A DNA stretch of 28,963 nucleotides from a virus. Position 1 is the stretch's first letter, and each line of letters starts with the position of its first letter. The translations under genes were made by a program, and so were the position numbers. This document shows, piece after piece, positions 1 to 6,560 of the stretch. The notes beneath the pieces were generated by a model. It did no database searches, was not told where the DNA came from, and worked only from the letters and a program-made list of their open reading frames with translations. Location of the stretch: IMG/VR virus record IMGVR_UViG_3300009177_000098, positions 1 to 28,963 of that record; one strand, 5' to 3'.

Positions 1-981
1 GAAGACGCCGGCTTGCTCGCCGGCATCAAAAGCGGCGGGCGCTTTGCGGCGACGATCACGCTCAAGGGCACGCTGCAAAGTCTGATGCAAAAGGACATTA
101 CGACGATTTCGCAATCGTGGCCGCAATTGCTGCAGATGATCGCGCCTATCGGCCATCCTCCGATCGGCGTACGTCAACTCGTGCCGCAAGGCCGGACGGG
201 TTCGGGCTCGGTCGAGTACATCGAGGAAACGAGCTTTACCAACAACGCCGCGGTTGTCGCCGAGGGCGCGGCGAAGCCGAAATCCGATAAGGTATTCACG
301 CCGCGCACGTCGGTTGTCCGTACGATTGCTCATTACTTCAAAATGAGCAAGCAGACTTTCGACGATCTGCCATTTCTCGCGTCTCAGGTCGAAAACAACG
401 GGATTTGGGGCATTCAGACGGTCGAAGATAACCAATTGCTCAACGGCTCGGGCGCTCCGCCGAACCTGCAAGGGTTTAACATCGTCGCAACCGCGGCGCC
501 GGCGCCGGCGCCGGCAACCGGCGCAACGTTGGTTGACGCGATCGGCGCGGCCGTGTTCGATCTCGCCGCAAAGGGTTTCATCGCCGACGGCTCGGTTGTT
601 AATCCCGCGGATTGGGGCCATGTGGCGATGCTGAAAAACTCGCAAGGCAATTACATTTTCAGCAATCCGCTCGATTATGCGACGGGCGGGCGCATTTGGG
701 GTACTCGCCTAGTGGCGTCGGCGAATCAAGCGGCCGGCACATTTTTGACGGGCGCGTTTCAGGGGCATTCACAGATTCTTGATCGCGAGGACGTGCATGT
801 ACAGGTCGCCAATCAGAATGAGGACGACTTCATTAAGAACATGGTGACGATTCTTATTGAAGAACGGCTCGCGCTCGTGATCTTCCAAGCGAAAGCGTTT
901 GAAAAGGGCGTGGTGCCGGCCGGCACGACAACCGAGCTCGCGGCCGACAACGAAGCGCCGGTTCGCCCGCGCGCGAAGTAA
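1..981 (+). CDS. Phage major capsid protein, HK97 family (5' end cut by window)
   Basis: Forms the icosahedral shell. The frame is open from base 1 and stops with TAA at 979-981, so 326 C-terminal residues are visible and the true start lies outside the window. The translation has the usual HK97-type order: a beta strand with RTGSGSVEYIEE, then AAVVAEGAAKPKSD (E-loop side and spine region), a helical segment KMSKQTFDDLP, then IQTVEDNQLLNGSG, and a C-terminal part ending IEERLALVIFQAKAFEKG. This order is typical of Phage_capsid (PF05065) proteins. The upstream delta/scaffold domain and prohead protease are expected before base 1. The tail after EKGVVPAG is short and probably disordered. Confidence in the family is high; the cut is an artefact of the window. 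Confidence 0.93.
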   Translation, partial: EDAGLLAGIKSGGRFAATITLKGTLQSLMQKDITTISQSWPQLLQMIAPIGHPPIGVRQLVPQGRTGSGSVEYIEETSFTNNAAVVAEGAAKPKSDKVFTPRTSVVRTIAHYFKMSKQTFDDLPFLASQVENNGIWGIQTVEDNQLLNGSGAPPNLQGFNIVATAAPAPAPATGATLVDAIGAAVFDLAAKGFIADGSVVNPADWGHVAMLKNSQGNYIFSNPLDYATGGRIWGTRLVASANQAAGTFLTGAFQGHSQILDREDVHVQVANQNEDDFIKNMVTILIEERLALVIFQAKAFEKGVVPAGTTTELAADNEAPVRPRAK

Positions 982-1026
982 GATAGAATCCGGCCGGCCG
1001 CGGCGATCGGTGCCGGCCGGGACTTT

Positions 1027-1072
1027 GCCGGGGAATCCCGCTCTCTTGTCAGGCGGGCGGGATTCTGCCGGC
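1027..1072 (+). terminator. Long stem-loop after the capsid gene
   Basis: GCCGG (1027-1031) and GAATCCCGC (1033-1041) pair with GCGGGATTC (1057-1065) and CCGGC (1068-1072), with small bulges between the two stems. A short T run (GTTTTC) follows. It lies 46 bases after the capsid stop and 17 bases before the next start. It may be an attenuator or terminator that keeps capsid mRNA more abundant than connector mRNA, or an RNA 3' end stabiliser. Confidence 0.55.
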
Positions 1073-1088
1073 GTTTTCGGGGGGCCGA

Positions 1089-1205
1089 ATGAGCGAACCG
1101 AAGGAATCGAAGCCGAAAAAGATGAAGGCGACGACGAAGCGCAAGCCGGCGAAGTCGCCGGTTAATAAGGCGCTCGACTCGGCGCCGGAAAATAAGGCGC
1201 TATGA
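1089..1205 (+). CDS. Small lysine-rich protein, 38 aa
   Basis: ATG at 1089 follows a G-rich stretch (GGGGGG, 1078-1084) that can serve as ribosome binding site. The product starts MSEPKESKPKKMKATTKRK and is very basic in its first 25 residues, with no predicted fold. It ends with TGA at 1203-1205, overlapping the next start by four bases (ATGA), which supports translational coupling. Codon choice (AAG, GCG, CCG, TCG) matches the neighbours. Position between capsid and connector suggests a head accessory or DNA-binding protein, but that is a guess; no family is recognised. Confidence 0.55.
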   Translation: MSEPKESKPKKMKATTKRKPAKSPVNKALDSAPENKAL

Positions 1206-1576
1206 GGGGCAAACGCGGCGAACGGGCGGGCGAACGGGCGGAAATGCCGCACTCTCGCCCGCTCAATCCTTCGCTGCCCTTGCCGAGCGATCCCGCGGCG
1301 CCGAAGTATTGGACCTATGAGACGGGCGGCGAGCTCGCGGCGGCGATCGGCCGGCTATTGCGCGCCGAAGCTCTCAGCGATCGCGATTATGAGTTAATCC
1401 GCGCGTACTTCAAGCAGTGGATCGACTCGCCGGCGTGGGATATGAACCCAACACAAGACGCGGCCGGCGCCGCGGCGCTCGCGGCGTTGCGCGCCGGCGT
1501 GGACGGGCTCAAGACTACATCGGATATACACGACTGGTTGCGGCTCGCCGATCAAACCGGAGTAGACCCGTTATGA
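1202..1576 (+). CDS. Hypothetical head-region protein with palindromic-element N-terminus
   Basis: 124 aa, beginning in the ATGA overlap with the previous gene and ending in an ATGA overlap with the connector gene. The body from about residue 36 (KYWTYETGGEL) to the end (DIHDWLRLADQTGVDPL) looks like a compact helical phage protein with good codon use. The first 25 residues (RGERAGERAEMPHSRPL) are the translation of a copy of the 41-bp palindromic repeat at 1224-1264, so the original gene may have begun later. A possible internal ATG at 1244 is also inside the repeat. Function unknown; position suggests a small head-tail accessory protein. Confidence 0.7.
   Translation: MRGKRGERAGERAEMPHSRPLNPSLPLPSDPAAPKYWTYETGGELAAAIGRLLRAEALSDRDYELIRAYFKQWIDSPAWDMNPTQDAAGAAALAALRAGVDGLKTTSDIHDWLRLADQTGVDPL
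1224..1264 (+). repeat. 41-bp palindromic element, copy 1 (translated)
   Basis: Left arm GGGCGGGCGAAC, right arm TCTCGCCCGCTC, inner GCGG...CCGC around AAATG. It lies inside the N-terminal codons of the 1202-1576 ORF and is read in the frame A-G-E-R-A-E-M-P-H-S-R-P-L. Confidence 0.85.
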
Positions 1577-2148
1577 GATTTCTGCAAATCGAGGTTGTCG
1601 AACCACCGGCCGGTATTCCGGTAACGGCCGATGAATTTATAGATCATGCCAGGTTGAACGGGCTCACGGTCGATCGGCAACCGGAATTGATTAATCGGGA
1701 GCTTACCGCGGCGACGCGGCGCGGCGAGCAATACACGCGGCGCTCGTTTCTCACGCAGAAATTGCGGGCGCTCTTTGTCCCATGCGATTCGGAGTGTGCG
1801 TGTTCGCTCTTGCTCGTGCTGCCAAGGGGCAAGGTGCAAGCCGTAACGTCGATCGAATCGCCGGCCGGCGCCGTCGTCGATCCGGCGACATACGCGCTTG
1901 AATGGAACGTGGTCAAGCTCGGGGCGCCGCTCGCCGACGCCGCTACCGTGCTGTATGAGTCGGGCTACGGCGACGATCCGGCCGACGTGCCGGACGGCAT
2001 CAAAGAGGGCATCTTGGAATATGCAACGGTGCTCTATGAATCGCGATCGGGCGGGCGCGATCAGAAGTACGCCGCGAGCGGTTCGCAACAATTGCCGGAC
2101 GGGATACGCGACTTGTGGCGCCCGTTCCAGATCGAGATAAGCGGGTGA
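1573..2148 (+). CDS. Head-tail connector (gp6-like adaptor)
   Basis: 191 aa. ATG at 1573 overlaps the preceding stop as ATGA. N-terminal IEVVEPPAGIPVTADEFIDHARLNG, a helical middle (AATRRGEQYTRRSFLTQKL) and the later VPDGIKEGILEYATVLYESRSG helix are the pattern of the HK97 gp6 / Phage_connect_1 adaptor family, which forms a ring beneath the portal. Here the middle also has the beta segment SLLLVLPRGKVQAVTSIES typical of longer members of the family (around 190 aa). It ends at the TGA of 2146-2148. Position between the capsid and the head-closure protein agrees with this role. Confidence 0.82.
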   Translation: MRFLQIEVVEPPAGIPVTADEFIDHARLNGLTVDRQPELINRELTAATRRGEQYTRRSFLTQKLRALFVPCDSECACSLLLVLPRGKVQAVTSIESPAGAVVDPATYALEWNVVKLGAPLADAATVLYESGYGDDPADVPDGIKEGILEYATVLYESRSGGRDQKYAASGSQQLPDGIRDLWRPFQIEISG

Positions 2149-2155
2149 CGACGGC

Positions 2156-2296
2156 TTATACGGCTTCGCGGGCGCGCTTGCGAGCGGCTTTCGCTCGGCG
2201 GCGCCGCGCTTCGGCTTTCCGCTCGGCGGGGTCATCGGGCCAGCCGCGGCGGTTATGCGTCGGCAGCCGGCGACTCGGCGCGCGGCAGGTTTTCAA
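2156..2296 (-). CDS. Possible small basic protein on the minus strand
   Basis: The gap between two plus-strand genes has no convincing plus-strand frame. On the minus strand a frame ending at 2156 gives RRGWPDDPAERKAEARRRR and then KAARKRAREAV, a basic helical tail common in small phage proteins. No ATG is available; TTG at 2294-2296 is the only start I can place, and it overlaps the next minus ORF. No ribosome binding site is clear. Treat as tentative; function unknown. Confidence 0.3.
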   Translation of the reverse strand: MKTCRAPSRRLPTHNRRGWPDDPAERKAEARRRRAKAARKRAREAV

Positions 2297-2339
2297 AGTC
2301 GGCGACGATCGCTTGCAGTTTTTCGAGCATGTATTTCAT
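2253..2339 (-). CDS. Possible 28-aa minus-strand peptide
   Basis: From ATG (complement of 2337-2339) the frame gives MKYMLEKLQAIVADFENLP and ends ESPAADA. Codon use (CTC, GCG, GTC, CTG) fits the genome. The same frame stays open upstream (LKQNISPLSARSVLLPG) until a TGA, without a normal start codon, so the real gene may be longer with a rare start or be decayed. It overlaps the other minus ORF, as small coupled genes do. Function unknown. Confidence 0.3.
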   Translation of the reverse strand: MKYMLEKLQAIVADFENLPRAESPAADA

Positions 2340-2433
2340 GCCGGGAAGCAGTACCGAGCGGGCCGATAGAGGCGAAATGTTCTGTTTCAGCGTTTGCTTT
2401 CATCGTGCCTAACAGCGTAACTCAAAAGTTTGT

Positions 2434-2676
2434 ATGAGATTCGACGACGATCTAAGATGGGCTCGGACGGCGGCGCGCGGTTTGCTGGTTGTCAATCTCG
2501 GGCTCGCCGCGGCGTTCGGCTACGGCCGTAATTGGAGTCTCGCGGTTGCGATGCTGATTTGGGCCGGCAATTGCGTTACCTGGTTGCGTACGATTTACTC
2601 TTGCCAGGTGACACGCGATGAAATCCGCATCGTCGAGGCGGCGATACGGTTGATTCACGAGGCCGAGGAACGGTAA
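2434..2676 (+). CDS. Small membrane protein, two predicted TM helices
   Basis: 80 aa. ATG at 2434 and stop TAA at 2674-2676, which overlaps the next start by one base (TAATG). Two hydrophobic segments are visible: roughly residues 15-31 (GLLVVNLGLAAAFGYG) and 35-53 (SLAVAMLIWAGNCVTWL), joined by a short turn RNW, followed by a charged helical tail (RDEIRIVEAAIRLIHEAEER). The hairpin topology with a charged C-terminus resembles small phage holins, but no lysin lies nearby and the position inside the head-tail cluster is unusual for one. Function unresolved. Confidence 0.7.
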   Translation: MRFDDDLRWARTAARGLLVVNLGLAAAFGYGRNWSLAVAMLIWAGNCVTWLRTIYSCQVTRDEIRIVEAAIRLIHEAEER

Positions 2677-3014
2677 TGCAGGCTAGCGACTTGCGCGAGT
2701 GGATCGCGCTTTTCCAGATGGAGCTTACGCCGGACGGTCAAGGCGGTTCGCGGGAAACCGTACCGGCCGGCCTGGTTGCCGACATACCGGCGAACGTTCG
2801 CACGCCGAGCGGCCGGCCGATCATCGCCGGCGATCAGGTCGCCGATCGGGTACGCCACGAAATCACAATCCGGTATCAGCCGGGAATTACGGCCGTCTAT
2901 CGCGTCATGTGGCGCGATCAATTGCTAGATATCGTCGGCGAGCCGGAAAACCTTGACGCTCGGGAAACGTGGCTAAAGCTGGTTTGCGAGCGTAAAGAGG
3001 CGGGCTCACAGTGA
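2676..3014 (+). CDS. Head-tail joining / head closure protein
   Basis: 112 aa beta-barrel type protein of the Phage_H_T_join family (SPP1 gp16 / HK97 gp7-like). Visible signs are the N-terminal LREWIALFQMELTPDGQGG, the central NVRTPSGRPIIAGDQVADRVRHEITIRY, and the C-terminal YRVMWRDQLLDIVGEPENLDARETWLKLVCE, which matches the family's usual '...R..y.I..i.n.d....el.l.c.e' ending. These proteins close the connector and join the head to the tail completion protein. It is coupled to both neighbours by overlapping start and stop codons. Confidence 0.85.
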   Translation: MQASDLREWIALFQMELTPDGQGGSRETVPAGLVADIPANVRTPSGRPIIAGDQVADRVRHEITIRYQPGITAVYRVMWRDQLLDIVGEPENLDARETWLKLVCERKEAGSQ

Positions 3015-3208
3015 GCGATGATTTTACACGGCGCGTCGCGTCGATCGAGCCGGACGGCGCCGGCTCGATTGTGACGCTCAGTTGCGGGCATTTGCTCTGG
3101 TGCGCGCTCGCGCCGGCCGAAATCGGCACGCTCAAGACGGTTTATTGTGCTATGTGCCTTTGTAACTATCTCGATTCTCGACGGCCGGCCGACGTTCACG
3201 CGAACTAG
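3011..3208 (+). CDS. Small zinc-binding-type protein (CGH...CxxC)
   Basis: 65 aa from a GTG start at 3011 that overlaps the previous stop (GTGA). After a beta-rich start (VASIEPDGAGSIVTLSCGH) come C25-G-H27, C31 and then C46-A-M-C49-L-C51, a spacing that could bind one zinc ion. Short proteins with CGH...W and a later CxxC are common phage accessory proteins of unknown role. No catalytic motif is present. Confidence 0.68.
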   Translation: MSDDFTRRVASIEPDGAGSIVTLSCGHLLWCALAPAEIGTLKTVYCAMCLCNYLDSRRPADVHAN

Positions 3209-3234
3209 CTCACAGAGTGAGCCTGGTTGTAAAC

Positions 3235-3720
3235 ATGGCGCGAGTTCTTAGCGCAAAGATCACCGGCGACGCGAAGATAAAGGCGAACTTCGGCAATTTG
3301 CGCGCGCAATTTCCCGATTGGGTGAACTCGGCGAACGTGGAAACGGCCGTCGAAATCCGCAATGAAGCGCGTAAGAACGTCATGCAGATCGACGCGTACG
3401 ATACTCACGAGCTTTACGACTCGATCGAGTTTAGCGTCTCGCGGCTCGGTAATTCCGTCGTCGTCTACTCGACGGCGAAACATGCGCCGTTTATCGAGTT
3501 CGGGACGGCGCCGCACTTTCCGCCGTTGGATAAGATTCGCGCCTGGTGCGCGCGCAAAGGGATACCGGAGTCCGCGGCGTTTCCGATCGCGCGGGCGATC
3601 AGCGAGCGTGGCACGCCGGAAAGACCCTGGTTATATCCGGCGTACAAAGCCGGCATGAGCGGCCACATGGACCGCATACGCGATTTCGTCGGTACGGAAT
3701 TGAGGAAATTGCTGGCATGA
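3235..3720 (+). CDS. HK97 gp10-like neck/tail protein
   Basis: 161 aa from ATG 3235; a GTG at 3217 in the same frame is an alternative start and neither has a strong ribosome binding site. The translation has the gp10 family course: KITGDAKIKANFGNLRAQ, AVEIRNEARKNVMQIDAYDTHELYDSI, VVVYSTAKHAPFIEFGTAPHFPPLDKIRAWCARKG, then AFPIARAISERGTPERPWLYPAY. The segment 'Y...APFIEFGT..h.PP' is the hallmark of PF04883. Members act at the head-tail interface or as tail completion proteins. It overlaps the next gene by ATGA. Confidence 0.87.
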   Translation: MARVLSAKITGDAKIKANFGNLRAQFPDWVNSANVETAVEIRNEARKNVMQIDAYDTHELYDSIEFSVSRLGNSVVVYSTAKHAPFIEFGTAPHFPPLDKIRAWCARKGIPESAAFPIARAISERGTPERPWLYPAYKAGMSGHMDRIRDFVGTELRKLLA

Positions 3721-3968
3721 GCAAAAGACAAGACCCGTTTCGGACGCTCGACGATCCCGAGCCGGCGCCCGCGGCGCCGCGGCCGGACTGTAGCGTGCGG
3801 GCCGATCAGATTAGCGCCGGTACGCTCACGGCGACGGGCGACACATTTGGTTACACGGCGCCCGAATGGTTGCAGCTAGGCGCCTTGCGGGTGCCGTTGC
3901 GCCGGCCTGGTTGGATGCGCCGGCTTATCGTGCGGCTCGTGCTCGGATGGCGCTATGACGATTTTTGA
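3717..3968 (+). CDS. Hypothetical protein, 83 aa
   Basis: ATG 3717 overlaps the previous stop (ATGA). The product begins MSKRQDPFRTLDDPEPAPAA, a proline/alanine-rich flexible start, then YTAPEWLQLGALRVPLRRP and a basic amphipathic end (WMRRLIVRLVLGWRYDDF). No family is recognised. Tight packing inside the head-tail cluster suggests it is expressed with its neighbours. Confidence 0.6.
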   Translation: MSKRQDPFRTLDDPEPAPAAPRPDCSVRADQISAGTLTATGDTFGYTAPEWLQLGALRVPLRRPGWMRRLIVRLVLGWRYDDF

Positions 3969-3985
3969 AAAGGGAGGTAAAAACG

Positions 3986-4303
3986 ATGTACGAAACACCG
4001 GCCGTCGGCACGATCTTGCCGGCAAAAGAAAACGCGAATCCGAAGATTGAGAATCCGGGTCCGGTACATGGATGGGGCGGGGCGCTCAACGAATGGCTAC
4101 AGGCACAAGCGCAAGATACGGCGTGGCGGAATAACAAGGTTCTGGTTGAGGACTGGAACAACGCCAAAGTCAACTCGCCCGATTACGCGGCCAAACTCGG
4201 CGCCGGCAATAGTTGGGCCGTTGTCGTCGTCGCGTCCGTATCGGGCGGCGATGGAATCGACTTCGATCAACAAAAGGTTGGGCCTTTGGTAAGTACGCTG
4301 TAA
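3986..4303 (+). CDS. Hypothetical protein, 105 aa
   Basis: The start at ATG 3986 is chosen because AGGGAGGT at 3971-3978 is an excellent ribosome binding site eight bases upstream. The product (MYETPAVGTILPAKENANPK ... GSWAVVVVASVSGGDGIDFDQQKVGPLVSTL) has a central helical stretch ALNEWLQAQAQDTAWRNN and a beta-rich end. Its own strong ribosome binding site suggests high expression; it could be a structural or decoration protein, but nothing in the sequence proves this. Its TAA is followed at once by GCGGGCGA, an arm-like sequence of the palindromic element. Confidence 0.65.
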   Translation: MYETPAVGTILPAKENANPKIENPGPVHGWGGALNEWLQAQAQDTAWRNNKVLVEDWNNAKVNSPDYAAKLGAGNSWAVVVVASVSGGDGIDFDQQKVGPLVSTL

Positions 4304-4314
4304 GCGGGCGATTC

Positions 4315-4356
4315 GAGCGGGGCGAAGGTGCGGCCGGCTCGCCCGTTCGCCCGCTC
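4315..4356. repeat. 41-bp palindromic element, copy 2 (42 bp)
   Basis: Left arm GAGCGGGGCGAA with one extra G, right arm TTCGCCCGCTC. It lies between the ends of two convergent genes (plus strand ending 4303, minus strand ending 4365), where a bidirectional terminator would be expected. A second arm-like AGCGGGCGA overlaps the upstream stop codon at 4302-4311. Confidence 0.8.
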
Positions 4357-4364
4357 GTTGGGGT

Positions 4365-4613
4365 TTATCGTAGGCGCAATAGTGCCATGCGTAAAGAATG
4401 CTCTAAAACGATTTCGCGGCCGGTCGCGTTGGGTTCGTCGTCGAGCGGCGCCGCGATCGCCTGTAACCATTCGTCATATTTCACGCGGTGCGCGTCGTCG
4501 CCGAGGACAAATTCAAGGGCTTCAATCCAAACCGCGTTTACGGCGGCGCCCGCGACGCAGTGTCCGCTTTTCATGTGTTCTAGCGTTCGCTCAATGTCCG
4601 CTTTCGATCGCAT
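4365..4613 (-). CDS. Small minus-strand protein in the structural cluster
   Basis: 82 aa: MRSKADIERTLEHMKSGHCV ... AVWIEALEFVLGDDAHRVKYDEWLQAI ... GREIVLEHSLRMALLRLR. It looks like a compact helical protein; 'ALEFVLGDD' followed by 'YDEWL' recurs in small phage proteins of unknown role. It is read against all surrounding morphogenesis genes, starts eight bases from the divergent tail completion gene and ends at the palindromic element. Such inserted, independently read genes are often called morons. Codon use is normal for this genome. Confidence 0.7.
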   Translation of the reverse strand: MRSKADIERTLEHMKSGHCVAGAAVNAVWIEALEFVLGDDAHRVKYDEWLQAIAAPLDDEPNATGREIVLEHSLRMALLRLR

Positions 4614-4621
4614 CGAATCCT

Positions 4622-5011
4622 ATGTTACCGCTCAGTGAAGTACAAACCGCGATCGTCGCCGCGCTCGGGCCGGCGCTCGCGCCGGTTCCGGTACTCGATC
4701 AAGCCGGACCGAATCAGGCGTATCCGTACGTCACGATCGGCGAATTTCTCGGCGATCAGGCGGACACGTTGAACGAGCAAGGTATCAATCTCGAAATCAC
4801 CGTCCACGTTTGGAGCCGTCAACCGGGAATGCAGGAAGGCCAGCAACTCATGGCACGCGTGAAAGACGCGCTCGATCGGCAACGCTTGCCGGCCGTCGGT
4901 TTTCAGTGGGTCGATACGATTTGGACGTACGCGCAAACGTTGCGCGAATTTGACGGCATCACGCGTCACGGCGTGCTGCGTTTCACCGTCGCGGTTTTCA
5001 GTTCGGTTTAA
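4622..5011 (+). CDS. Tail completion protein, DUF3168 family
   Basis: 129 aa from ATG 4622; the frame is open farther upstream but that part has poor codon use and lies across the minus-strand gene. Visible family features: SEVQTAIVAALGPALAPVPVLDQ, then PYVTIGEFLGDQADTLNEQG, INLEITVHVWSRQPGMQEGQQLMARVKDAL, and RTLREFDGITRHGVLRFTV-like ending. The 'i.i.vws...g..e...l...v...L' pattern is typical of DUF3168/gp17-like proteins that cap the tail tube at the head. Order after gp10 and before the tail tube gene is canonical. Confidence 0.85.
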   Translation: MLPLSEVQTAIVAALGPALAPVPVLDQAGPNQAYPYVTIGEFLGDQADTLNEQGINLEITVHVWSRQPGMQEGQQLMARVKDALDRQRLPAVGFQWVDTIWTYAQTLREFDGITRHGVLRFTVAVFSSV

Positions 5012-5264
5012 CGGCGCCGTCGGCAATTCGGTTTTGAACGACGGCGCCGTCGGCGATACGATTTTGAGTCACCGAAAAGGGCGACATTTTCGCTTCGGTA
5101 ATCATGCCGTCCAGTAGTTTGTCGCGAACTTCGCGCGCTTGCCGGATTCCATCGTGTGTAATCGCCGCTTGCCGGCCGAGCCGATAGCCGACGAACACGC
5201 CGGCGCCCGCGATCGCGGCGCCGGCCGCGGCGCCGAGTACGAATGTCAGTGTGTACGAGTCCAT
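4998..5264 (-). CDS. Small membrane protein with duplicated C-terminal repeat
   Basis: 88 aa, minus strand. Residues 6-28 form one glycine/alanine-rich transmembrane helix (TFVLGAAAGAAIAGAGVFVG), followed by a basic helical segment (GRQAAITHDGIRQAREVRDK). The C-terminus contains a tandem duplication, NRIADGAVVQ then NRIADGAVKP, mirrored by near-identical 30-bp DNA units. The motif IADGAV also occurs in the tail protein at 9812-12463. It overlaps the end of the convergent DUF3168 gene by 14 bases. Function unknown; topology (one N-terminal TM plus soluble tail) could fit a superinfection or lysis accessory protein. Confidence 0.65.
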   Translation of the reverse strand: MDSYTLTFVLGAAAGAAIAGAGVFVGYRLGRQAAITHDGIRQAREVRDKLLDGMITEAKMSPFSVTQNRIADGAVVQNRIADGAVKPN

Positions 5265-5305
5265 GAGGATTCAATTTTAACAACTCGAAAGGGAGACAAA
5301 AGGCA

Positions 5306-5806
5306 ATGGCAAAATTTACGGGTAAGGGTGCGAAGATTTTCGTACTGGGAAGCGGCGCGACGCCGGCGTACAAAGCCGTCGGCCAGGTGGCCGAAATCGG
5401 CAACATCGACGTTTCGGCCGATGAAGTCGATGTAACCACGCTCGACGCCGGCGATTATCGGGATTACCTGCAAGGGTTCAAAGATCCTGGTGAGTGCCAG
5501 TTGACGGTGTTGTTTGATCCTGAATTGGCGGACCAAGACGACAGCGCCGACGGGCTCTTTGGTCTGTTCACGAGCGGCGAAACGCGCGATTGGGTAATCC
5601 GGTTCAATTCGTCGGCCGCGGTTGGCGGCGAGTCGTTCGGGACGTTTCAAGGCTTCATTCGGGATTGGAGTTTCGGCGCCTTGAATCCCGATGATCCACA
5701 AGAAATTCAACCGACGATTCGCATCGTCGGACCGATTACGCTAGTCGATACCATGCCGGTTCCGACGGTTGCCGGCGCGCCGGGAACCACGAAGCTCGCG
5801 GCGTAG
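5306..5806 (+). CDS. Major tail tube protein
   Basis: 166 aa, with a good ribosome binding site (AAGGGAGAC, 14 bases before ATG). Sequence course: GKGAKIFVLGSG..PAYKAVGQVAEIGNIDVSADEVDVTTLDAGDYRDY, then CQLTVLFDPELADQ and a beta-rich end. 'V.ei..i..s.d.vdvTtld...yr.yl.G..d.Ge..l...fdp' is the signature of siphophage tail tube proteins (TP901-1/GTA-like). It polymerises as hexamers around the tape measure. No C-terminal Ig domain is present. Its position directly before the chaperone and tape measure is canonical. Confidence 0.88.
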   Translation: MAKFTGKGAKIFVLGSGATPAYKAVGQVAEIGNIDVSADEVDVTTLDAGDYRDYLQGFKDPGECQLTVLFDPELADQDDSADGLFGLFTSGETRDWVIRFNSSAAVGGESFGTFQGFIRDWSFGALNPDDPQEIQPTIRIVGPITLVDTMPVPTVAGAPGTTKLAA

Positions 5807-5810
5807 CGTT

Positions 5811-6290
5811 ATGGAAAACCTTGTCAACGCGTCGTTGCCGGTAAAGCTCGACGGGCAAGATTTCATACTCCGCTATCGTGCGATCGCCTTTATTCACTAT
5901 GCGGCCGAATGTAAGGGCGATCTCTTGCATGATATCCGGCGCATGGGCGCCGCACTGCAGGATTACGGCCGCTTGCTCGCGGCCGGCGAGTATGCGGCGC
6001 TCGCGCCGATTCTCGAAACCATGAGCGACGTACTATGGGCCGGCCTGATTGACGCACAGCCGGCCATCGTGCGCGACGACGTTACGCGTATGTTCGGCCT
6101 GGTTGATTTTCCCGATCTGATGCCGATCATCACGCAAGCCGTAACGATGGCGTTGCCGGCCGCGGGCTCGCCGGCTCGCCCTACAAGGCCGGCGACGAAG
6201 GGCCGCGCTTCACGCTTGAGCAGTGGGAACGGCTCTGGGCAAAATGCCGAGACACAAGCGGAATCGGCGCCGGCGAGTTCGGCCGGCTAA
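5811..6290 (+). CDS. Tail assembly chaperone, G-like frame
   Basis: ATG 5811 lies 4 bases after the tube gene. Residues 1-118 (MENLVNASLPVKLDGQDFIL ... VDFPDLMPIITQAVTMALPAAG) form the typical alpha-rich chaperone domain that coats the tape measure. After base 6164 the frame turns into low-complexity sequence (SPARPTRPATKGRASRLSSG...) with odd codon use and stops at 6288-6290, while the -1 frame carries the natural continuation (next entry). The junction is a tandem GGCTCGCC-GGCTCGCC at 6165-6180. Either a programmed -1 shift, as in lambda G/GT, or an 8-bp duplication that broke a continuous gene explains this. Confidence 0.8.
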   Translation: MENLVNASLPVKLDGQDFILRYRAIAFIHYAAECKGDLLHDIRRMGAALQDYGRLLAAGEYAALAPILETMSDVLWAGLIDAQPAIVRDDVTRMFGLVDFPDLMPIITQAVTMALPAAGSPARPTRPATKGRASRLSSGNGSGQNAETQAESAPASSAG

Positions 6291-6556
6291 CACTGCGTGA
6301 GCTCGCGCGCCTGGTTGACGCTCAACGGGCGCGCGAAAACATTACCGATTGGCAAACCGCGCGCATTGTGGCGATGGTTGCCGCGGTCAACTCGAAACGC
6401 CGGAAATTCGACCCGATGCGGTACATGATGAACGGCGCCGAGCTCAGGCGCCGCGCTCGCGAAGCGGCCGAGCGGGAATTACCGACGGGCGATGAACTAT
6501 TGGCGCGTATCAAGCGGCTCGGGGTGCGTGTGATCGACAACAGGGGCAAGGGGTAA
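6179..6556 (+). CDS. Tail assembly chaperone, T-like extension in the -1 frame
   Basis: From 6179 the -1 frame reads PYKAGDEGPRFTLEQWERLW ... LTLRELARLVDAQRA ... DWQTARIVAMVAAVNSKRRK, ending at TAA 6554-6556, five bases before the tape measure ATG. 'Tl.EL..l..a.......W..tA...a..aN..r....f.P' is the usual T-domain pattern that bridges tape measure and tube subunits. Between 6102 and the GTG at 6368 this frame has no ATG, GTG or TTG, so it is most likely expressed by frameshifting from the upstream frame. The start given is the first codon after the 8-bp duplication, not a true start. Confidence 0.72.
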   Translation, partial: PYKAGDEGPRFTLEQWERLWAKCRDTSGIGAGEFGRLTLRELARLVDAQRARENITDWQTARIVAMVAAVNSKRRKFDPMRYMMNGAELRRRAREAAERELPTGDELLARIKRLGVRVIDNRGKG

Positions 6557-6560
6557 GCAA

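Noticed and set aside
899-1165. 88-aa plus-strand ORF after the capsid gene
   Set aside because: Out of frame with the capsid end and crosses the hairpin; the short ORF at 1089-1205 has better codon use and gene overlap.
1552-2235. Minus-strand 227-aa ORF over the connector gene
   Set aside because: Arg-rich shadow frame of the well-supported connector gene on the plus strand; no family-like segments.
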